A DNA stretch of 11,277 nt, from positions 1 through 11,277 of the forward strand of contig DMJN01000329.1 of the NCBI GenBank assembly GCA_003451715.1. Reading direction: 5' to 3'. This DNA comes from Gammaproteobacteria bacterium (GTDB lineage Bacteria; Pseudomonadota; Gammaproteobacteria; Pseudomonadales; Pseudohongiellaceae). The notes beneath the pieces are model-generated. The model searched no databases. It was not told where the DNA came from and saw only the letters and a list, made by a program, of their open reading frames with translations. Positions 6,936 to 11,277 of this stretch are shown here, one piece after another (within the stretch, counting starts at the first letter, position 1; every line of letters starts with the position of its first letter). The position numbers and the translations under genes are program-made.

Positions 6936-7400
6936 ATGGAAGCACTAAAACGGTATCTCGTCGACAATTTTGAAAGCGTTTTTATTCTTGTCGTCCTTGT
7001 CTTTGTAGCCGCCGTCGTCTGGTTTGTAGATGCCAAACTCTCTTTTCTGAATTTCTTCTGCCTGCCGGTACTCCTCAGCTCCTATTACCTCGGTATCCGC
7101 TCAGGAGTATTGGGTGCTTTTTTGGTATTTCTGTTGATTGTTGGATTCGCCTACCTTTACCCCGATCAATTTATTGCTCCAATGGATCTGTTCGGTCTGT
7201 GGTCCTCAATTATGACCTGGGGTGGCTTCCTGATTCTCACCGCCGTCATCGTCGGTTTTACTCACCGCGAGTTACAGGAAAAGATGACCGAGGCACTGCG
7301 TGCCAGGGCAGAGGCCAGCGGTAACGCCGAGTTACTGGAACAGACCATGAGTACCATTCGTGAGTTTGAGTCAGAGCTGGATTTCAAAGTAGAAGAATGA
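6936..7400 (+). CDS. N-terminal membrane part of an interrupted cyclase / HD-GYP-like sensor
   Basis: This 154-residue frame encodes four predicted membrane helices (about 14-31, 35-53, 57-75 and 91-108). The segment LNFFCLPVLLSSYYLGIRSGVLGA resembles integral-membrane sensor modules such as the DUF4118/MASE type. A charged helix rich in Glu, Ala and Arg follows (109-154), a likely coiled coil. It ends at TGA 7398-7400, after which the same frame continues openly into the cyclase domain. On its own it would be a membrane sensor with a cut-off linker and no output domain, so it is best read as the first part of a 664-residue protein. The ATG at 6936 has AAGGA 13 bases upstream, slightly far; a TTG at 6894 would add 14 residues and would place this Shine-Dalgarno inside the gene. 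What it senses is unknown. Confidence 0.7.
   Translation: MEALKRYLVDNFESVFILVVLVFVAAVVWFVDAKLSFLNFFCLPVLLSSYYLGIRSGVLGAFLVFLLIVGFAYLYPDQFIAPMDLFGLWSSIMTWGGFLILTAVIVGFTHRELQEKMTEALRARAEASGNAELLEQTMSTIREFESELDFKVEE
7398..7400 (+). other. In-frame TGA interrupting the cyclase gene
   Basis: The codons before (KVEE) and after (TRVLEEKTKSIRAHKEKVEE) this TGA are in the same frame and read as one continuous charged coiled coil. Changing TGA to CGA would give KVEERTRVLEEK, a common linker pattern, so a single C-to-T change at 7398 is the simplest origin. No hairpin of SECIS type is obvious just after it. A sequence error, a true nonsense mutation and readthrough cannot be told apart here. Confidence 0.85.
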
Positions 7401-7475
7401 ACTCGAGTACTGGAAGAGAAGACCAAATCCATACGTGCCCACAAGGAGAAGGTTGAAGAGGCGCTTTACACCACC

Positions 7476-8930
7476 ATGGACCCAGCGGTGGTGAAACTGA
7501 TGATCGAGAACCGGATTCGCACCGAGAATCGCCGCATCAGTGTCATGTTCTCAGACCTGAAGGGATTCACCAGCTATTCTGAAGAACATTCCACCGAGGT
7601 GGTGATTACTGAACTCAATAAATACCTCGCAGACATGGAAACTATCCTGTTGCAATACAACGCCCATATCGACAAATACATGGGTGACGGCATCATGTCG
7701 GAATTTGGCGCACCGATTCGTTACGAGAAGCATCCTTTACTGGCGGTCGCCGCTGCCTGGAAGATGCAGGAACGCATGCGCAAAGCCAACTACTCATGGA
7801 AACTTCGCGTTGGTGTATCAACTGGTGTAGCGACTACCGGGATCATCGGTGCCAAGCGGCAGTCGTTTACCGCCTTTGGTGATACCGTAAATCTGGCCGC
7901 ACGTATCGAAGGCATGTGTGTACCCGGCAACGTCACAGTGGACGAAGCCACTTTTAAAGAGTGCGGCGAAATATTCGAATTCAGATCGGTATCCGGTCTC
8001 GCCTCCTATACTCAGGCGGACGACAAGGGCCTGATCGATGACATCACTGCCCTGCTGTCCAACATCAAGGAGAATCCCAGCGACGTGACTTTGCGTATCG
8101 AAGTCGCCAAACTACTTGTGAAAGCCAAGGATCCGGAACAGGCACACATCCACCTGAAGTCTGGTATGGAAACAGATCCGGATAATGCCGATGTGAAGGT
8201 GGCCTATGCCGAAAACTCCATGGTTATGGAACAGCAGCGTGATCTCACGGTGCGTGGTCGCAGCAGTAAAGTGCACCTGTATGAAGTGGTGGCCTTCAAG
8301 AATCCCCTGGACAAATGCAAGCAACTGCCGAGACACATGCTGGAGGAACTGGAACCCAAGCTGTCAAAGCTCGTGCCCTATCCTGAAGATATAATACTGC
8401 CGGTGGAATGTATCGACGGTTCGGTAGGATTTTCCCGCCTGGTGGGCATAACCGCCTTCCTCATCGCCGATCGCGTGGGTCTGGTAGACCAGGAGAAACA
8501 CGACATCCTGGAGGCAGGTTACCTCGCCGAGATCGGCAAGACGATCGTTCCTGAGAACATCCTTTATCGCAATGGCGGCTTGACCGAGGATGATTTCACC
8601 CATATTCACATGCACCCCCGTGAAGGTGTAAGAAAATTGCGTAATGCCGGTTACGAAAATGAGAGAATGCTGGAATTGATCGAGTGCCACCATGAGAACT
8701 ACGATGGATCGGGGTATCCGGCTGGTATTCGGGAAGAAAATATCCCCTTGGGCGCGCGTATCCTGGCAGTGGCCGAAGCGTATATCAGTCTCACATCCAA
8801 GCGACCTTACCGTGATCCATGGGATGGACACGCTGCGCTCAATGAACTGGGTAAGTACGTAAGGTCGGGTAAATTCGATCCAGCCATCGTGGACGAATTA
8901 GGTCACATTGTCGCCGAACTCCCCAGCTAA
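7476..8930 (+). CDS. Class III adenylate cyclase with helical linker and degenerate HD-GYP domain (C-terminal part of interrupted gene)
   Basis: From ATG 7476 the frame gives 484 residues. Residues 20-175 are a class III cyclase making cAMP from ATP. The metal-binding aspartates are Asp27 (MFSDLKGFT) and Asp71 (KYMGDG). Lys67 and Thr132 match the adenine-selecting pair, and Asn139 and Arg143 (VNLAARIE) the transition-state pair. Residues 190-255 look like TPR-type helices. Residues 315-480 resemble an HD-GYP domain, with His380, HHENYDGSGYP (405-415) and KRPYRD. The first HD pair, however, is Ala351-Glu352 (LAEIGKTIVPENIL), and the later VAD aspartate is Glu434. Cleavage of cyclic di-GMP is therefore doubtful; it may bind a ligand or act structurally. 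The first possible in-frame start after the TGA is this ATG, with only a weak AGAGG 14 bases upstream, so efficient independent translation is uncertain. The full protein would be anchored by the helices encoded at 6936-7397. Confidence 0.85.
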   Translation: MDPAVVKLMIENRIRTENRRISVMFSDLKGFTSYSEEHSTEVVITELNKYLADMETILLQYNAHIDKYMGDGIMSEFGAPIRYEKHPLLAVAAAWKMQERMRKANYSWKLRVGVSTGVATTGIIGAKRQSFTAFGDTVNLAARIEGMCVPGNVTVDEATFKECGEIFEFRSVSGLASYTQADDKGLIDDITALLSNIKENPSDVTLRIEVAKLLVKAKDPEQAHIHLKSGMETDPDNADVKVAYAENSMVMEQQRDLTVRGRSSKVHLYEVVAFKNPLDKCKQLPRHMLEELEPKLSKLVPYPEDIILPVECIDGSVGFSRLVGITAFLIADRVGLVDQEKHDILEAGYLAEIGKTIVPENILYRNGGLTEDDFTHIHMHPREGVRKLRNAGYENERMLELIECHHENYDGSGYPAGIREENIPLGARILAVAEAYISLTSKRPYRDPWDGHAALNELGKYVRSGKFDPAIVDELGHIVAELPS

Positions 8931-8942
8931 ATGTATTCTCAT

Positions 8943-8974
8943 AAAAAAGGCAGGTCTCAGACCTGCCTTTTTTT
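8943..8974. terminator. Bidirectional rho-independent terminator
   Basis: A run of six A, then GGCAGGTC, loop TCA, GACCTGCC and seven T form a strong intrinsic terminator that reads well on both strands. It ends the cyclase gene 12 bases after its stop. It can also end the convergent propeller gene, which stops at 9026. Confidence 0.92.
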
Positions 8975-9025
8975 GTGGGAAGTCCCAAGCTCCGCAATCC
9001 TTAAGATTTGCAGCCCATGATTTAA

Positions 9026-10081
9026 TCAGGGACGCACCCTCATGTATTTCTGAAGTTTGCGAGGCCTGGGTTCTCCACCATACATGTTTCCTGCAGCATC
9101 GACGGCAACGAACTCCGCGCCATTACCAGCCGGGTTACGGGGATCGCCATAGGGTAACTGCACGAAATAATCCACCCAACCCAGGTTGGCATCGCCTATG
9201 CGGATACCCATTTCCCAGCCGGGATTTTGCAGGTCATCGGACTCCGAATCGGCCACGTAGATATTGTCATGCTCGTCGAAGAAGATACCGCTCGGACGAC
9301 CAAATTGCGTCCAGCTATTAATGAACTCACCTTCCTGATCGAATAACTGGATGCGGTTGTTGGAGCGGTCACCCACGAACAAACGTCCGCGTTGATCGAT
9401 AGCGATGGTATGTAGTACGCGAAACTCACCGGGAGCATAGCCTGTCTTGCCCCACTGCTTGATGAAGTTGCCATTGCGATCGAATTTAGCCACCCGACTA
9501 TTGCCGTTCTCATAGTGTCCGTCGGCGACGAAGATGTTGCCATCGTCACCAATTACCACATCCGCAGGTGAGGTAAAATGATCCGGGCCCGGGCCCTGCT
9601 CGCCGGGAGTGCCCAGTACCATCAACACCTCACCGGTGGGAGAGAATTTAACGACGATGTGGCCTCGCTTATCTCCGGATGGAATGCGGTTCTGATTCAC
9701 TGCATCGGTGACCCATACATTGCCTTCGGAATCGACATCGATGCCGTGGGGCCAGATAAACATACCGCTGCCGAAACTCTCAACCACTCGGCCCTCGCTG
9801 TTGAACTTCAGCACGGAGTCGAGATCAGAATCTACACACTCATCACCGAAGCGGTTTGGCGCGGTGGCATCGCAACGCACTACGGCCCACATGTGTTCGC
9901 CATCCGGATCGACATCTATATCACCGACTGCTCCCATGGTTCGGCTACCGGGCAGTTCTGCCCAGGGCTCCATGGGAATGGCATAGGGATTGAGATAGCC
10001 CTGGGCGAGGACGGAGCTGGCCAGGATTAGACTGACAACGGCAAGTGCGATACCGGGAAAATAGGAATGCTGTAAGCGCAT
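9026..10081 (-). CDS. Secreted NHL beta-propeller protein, peptidyl-alpha-hydroxyglycine amidating lyase-like
   Basis: The 351-residue protein has a signal peptide (about 1-26, cut after VLA) and then repeated NHL-type blades of the form DxxGNxxVxD, as in IDVDSEGNVWVTD, VVIGDDGNIFVADG and IAIDQRGRLFVGDRSNNRIQLFD. The order of motifs follows the lyase half of peptide-amidating enzymes: Arg69 (AVVR), His112 (WPHGIDV), a Tyr after ADG (Tyr190), His224 (LHTIAID) and DRSNNR (238-242). Two zinc-ligand histidines are thus present. At the place of the third I see Glu323 (GAEFVAVD). It may be a periplasmic or exported lyase, or a non-catalytic binding propeller; the substrate is unknown. ATG 10081 has a near-perfect AGGAGGT seven bases upstream (10089-10095). 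It has its own promoter candidate, although the LysR gene upstream is on the same strand. The name rests on motif order, not on a search. Confidence 0.8.
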   Translation of the reverse strand: MRLQHSYFPGIALAVVSLILASSVLAQGYLNPYAIPMEPWAELPGSRTMGAVGDIDVDPDGEHMWAVVRCDATAPNRFGDECVDSDLDSVLKFNSEGRVVESFGSGMFIWPHGIDVDSEGNVWVTDAVNQNRIPSGDKRGHIVVKFSPTGEVLMVLGTPGEQGPGPDHFTSPADVVIGDDGNIFVADGHYENGNSRVAKFDRNGNFIKQWGKTGYAPGEFRVLHTIAIDQRGRLFVGDRSNNRIQLFDQEGEFINSWTQFGRPSGIFFDEHDNIYVADSESDDLQNPGWEMGIRIGDANLGWVDYFVQLPYGDPRNPAGNGAEFVAVDAAGNMYGGEPRPRKLQKYMRVRP

Positions 10082-10118
10082 GGAGTTGACCTCCTTTTTT
10101 TATTCAGGCTCTTTTCGC

Positions 10119-10133
10119 GGCTGCTGAGCAGCC
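10119..10133. repeat. Perfect palindrome in the propeller gene leader
   Basis: GGCTGCT, G, AGCAGCC (plus strand) is a perfect 15-bp palindrome nested in a longer pair, CAGGCT (10105-10110) with AGCCTG (10130-10135). It lies at about +3 to +17 of the predicted transcript of the propeller gene. It could be an operator or a 5' hairpin. It could also mark the end of LysR transcripts, though no T run follows. Confidence 0.45.
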
Positions 10134-10141
10134 TGAGATTG

Positions 10142-10170
10142 ATAATCACACCGCGCACCCGTTTTGGCAA
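10142..10170 (-). promoter_or_regulatory. Putative promoter of the propeller gene
   Basis: On the minus strand TTGCCA (10170-10165, five of six matches) and GATTAT (10147-10142, four of six) are 17 bases apart. A TGT directly before the -10 gives an extended -10 element. The start would be near 10136, leaving a leader of about 55 bases. Confidence 0.5.
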
Positions 10171-10193
10171 GTCGCCCATAGAGAGTCTATACA

Positions 10194-11102
10194 CTAAGCG
10201 TGGCGCAACAGCTGTAATTCCCGTGCGAAGAATTCTTCGAGGAAGCCAGTAAACAGCTGCATCTTCGTAGAAAGATGTCGCTTGTGTTGGTAGATGGCGA
10301 CTATATCCCGGTCAGGTGATTGCCAGGCCTGCAACAGAGTAACCAGTGTGCCGGATGCCAGAGAGTGCTGCAGATAGTAATCCGGTAGATAGGCCAATCC
10401 CAGCCCCTGCTGTGCCGCCGAGCGCAGTGCATGTCCGCTATTGCTGCGCCAGCGACTCTTTATGGACACACTGACCGTGCCGCCGGCGCCCTTGAACCGC
10501 CAGGGTCTGGAGGTACCAGCATCCAGAAACAGCAGGCACTGGTGTTGTTTCAGGTCCGCCGGGGTTTGCGGAGGGGCATGAGTCTGCAGATAATCCGGGC
10601 TGGCAACCAGATGGAAATTGGTCGGAGCCAATAGCTTGTTGACCACATTGATGTCTTTGCGAGCGCCGACCTGAATCGCCAAGTCGTAGCGCTCATCCAC
10701 CAGATCGACGCGATGACCACCGAGGTGCAATTCGATATCGAGTTGTGGATGTTGTGTCAGGAATTGAGCGAGGGCCGGCACCATGAGTGCTTCGCCGATC
10801 AGGTGGGGAGCGCTGATGCGAAGTTGTCCCTTGATCTCCTGTTGCAGGGAGGTGACGGTCTGTTCGGCTGCCTCCAGATCTTCGACGACCTGACGGCATT
10901 GTGCGTAATAGATGGCGCCGGTCTCGGTGAGGGAAAGCTTACGCGTCGTGCGGTGCAGCAAGCGAGTCTTGAGCCGGTCTTCCAGGCGACTGACCTGCTG
11001 GCTGACGTGGCTCTTGGAGACACCCAGGCTGCGGGCGGCAGCCGAGAAGCTGCCGCAGTTGACCACCTCCACCAGTTCTTCAAATCCTTCCCATCGGCTC
11101 AT
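10194..11102 (-). CDS. LysR-family transcriptional regulator
   Basis: The 302-residue product has the family length. Its N-terminal winged helix-turn-helix (about 5-62) includes FEELVEVVNCGSFSAAARSLGVSKSHVSQQVSRLEDRL, then LLHRTTRKLSLTETG. A linker helix (about 65-90) leads to a two-lobed effector-binding domain (about 92-295), beginning GQLRISAPHLIGEALMVP. It resembles the CrgA/DsdC-like branch rather than a named regulator. The ATG at 11102 is preceded by GGAAAG at six bases. It is transcribed away from the partial gene at 11238, the usual arrangement for a LysR regulator and its target; the 135-base gap holds a candidate promoter and a direct repeat. A possible -10 for the LysR gene itself is TAAAAT (11126-11121), without a clear -35. 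The effector is unknown. Confidence 0.92.
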   Translation of the reverse strand: MSRWEGFEELVEVVNCGSFSAAARSLGVSKSHVSQQVSRLEDRLKTRLLHRTTRKLSLTETGAIYYAQCRQVVEDLEAAEQTVTSLQQEIKGQLRISAPHLIGEALMVPALAQFLTQHPQLDIELHLGGHRVDLVDERYDLAIQVGARKDINVVNKLLAPTNFHLVASPDYLQTHAPPQTPADLKQHQCLLFLDAGTSRPWRFKGAGGTVSVSIKSRWRSNSGHALRSAAQQGLGLAYLPDYYLQHSLASGTLVTLLQAWQSPDRDIVAIYQHKRHLSTKMQLFTGFLEEFFARELQLLRHA

Positions 11103-11146
11103 GGCTGGCTTTCCAGAATGATTTTAATTGTTCATATACAAGGACA

Positions 11147-11173
11147 GTATTATCAATTATATCGGTATTATCA
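11147..11173 (+). repeat. 9-bp direct repeat in the LysR divergent promoter region
   Basis: GTATTATCA occurs at 11147-11155 and again at 11165-11173, 18 bases apart. The second copy overlaps the -35 element of the plus-strand promoter, and the first lies just upstream. This fits binding by an activator next to RNA polymerase. LysR sites are more often inverted T-N11-A motifs, so the link to the LysR product is tentative. Confidence 0.5.
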
Positions 11174-11196
11174 CTTAAATATAAACATACTATACT
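11168..11196 (+). promoter_or_regulatory. Putative promoter of the partial right-edge gene
   Basis: TTATCA (11168-11173, four of six matches to -35) and TATACT (11191-11196, five of six to -10) are 17 bases apart in an AT-rich stretch. Transcription would start near 11203, about 35 bases before the ATG. The weak -35 overlapped by a direct repeat suggests dependence on an activator. Confidence 0.5.
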
Positions 11197-11237
11197 GCCC
11201 TCATCAACAGTAAGCCAGCAGCCAGACGGAGGACCTA

Positions 11238-11277
11238 ATGACTGAAGCCAGCCTGATTGACGCCATGAAATTGCTCT
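11238..11277 (+). CDS. Start of an unidentified gene divergent from LysR (runs off window)
   Basis: An ATG at 11238 follows GGAGGA (11228-11233) by four bases. The frame is open to the window edge for 13 codons, MTEASLIDAMKLL. This is too short to name. The Shine-Dalgarno, upstream promoter and divergent LysR neighbour make it a likely real gene under LysR control. Confidence 0.65.
   Translation, partial: MTEASLIDAMKLL

Noticed and set aside
7398..7440. Selenocysteine insertion at the TGA
   Set aside because: No hairpin of bacterial SECIS type is obvious just downstream, and the position is a coiled coil where Arg fits, not a redox site.
8364..8831. Minus-strand 155-codon open frame
   Set aside because: It is antisense to the well-supported HD-GYP-like domain, with no ribosome binding site or family features.
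10713..11213. Plus-strand 166-codon open frame
   Set aside because: It is antisense to the LysR gene. Its composition is that of a reversed coding frame, and it extends into the divergent promoter region.

Overview
The window looks like a chromosomal segment of a Gram-negative bacterium, most likely a gammaproteobacterium, possibly marine. The reasons are an RND inner-membrane pump with its periplasmic adaptor, an apparent lipoprotein, GntR and LysR regulators, ordinary Shine-Dalgarno and sigma70-like signals, and moderate base composition. I cannot place it more precisely from sequence alone. I see no rRNA, tRNA, CRISPR array or insertion sequence.

Left block (1-6571), all on the minus strand. 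In transcription order it holds a short predicted lipoprotein of unknown function (6571-6041), a FadR-subfamily GntR regulator (5864-5139), an RND adaptor (5049-3880), an RND pump starting at GTG (3859-650), and an APC-superfamily permease cut by the window edge (558-1). In front of the regulator there is a sigma70-like promoter (5975-5948). Just after its predicted transcription start is a perfect 19-bp palindrome, AATTTGGTCTGACCAAATT (5919-5937), whose core TGGTCTGACCA fits the FadR operator. A hairpin followed by a T run (5908-5887) then lies just before the start codon. The simplest reading is an autoregulated repressor-plus-efflux operon, possibly attenuated in its leader.

Centre (6572-8974). 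A 364-bp divergent intergenic region rich in inverted repeats precedes a plus-strand gene for a membrane signalling protein: four membrane helices, a coiled coil, a class III adenylate cyclase with all expected catalytic residues, a helical linker, and an HD-GYP-like domain that has lost its HD pair. The frame is open from 6936 to 8930 except for one TGA at 7398-7400, in the coiled coil. This is either a recent nonsense mutation, a sequence error, a readthrough site, or a natural split in which the cyclase restarts at 7476. A strong bidirectional terminator (8943-8974) ends it.

Right block (9026-11277). A secreted NHL beta-propeller protein resembling peptidyl-alpha-hydroxyglycine amidating lyase (10081-9026, minus) has its own promoter and leader palindrome. 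Upstream is a LysR regulator (11102-10194, minus), divergent from a gene of which only 13 codons are visible (11238 onward, plus). The space between them has a promoter and a 9-bp direct repeat overlapping its -35 element.

The points most worth following are the TGA-interrupted cyclase with its degenerate HD-GYP domain, and the FadR-type operator placed to control an RND efflux operon.
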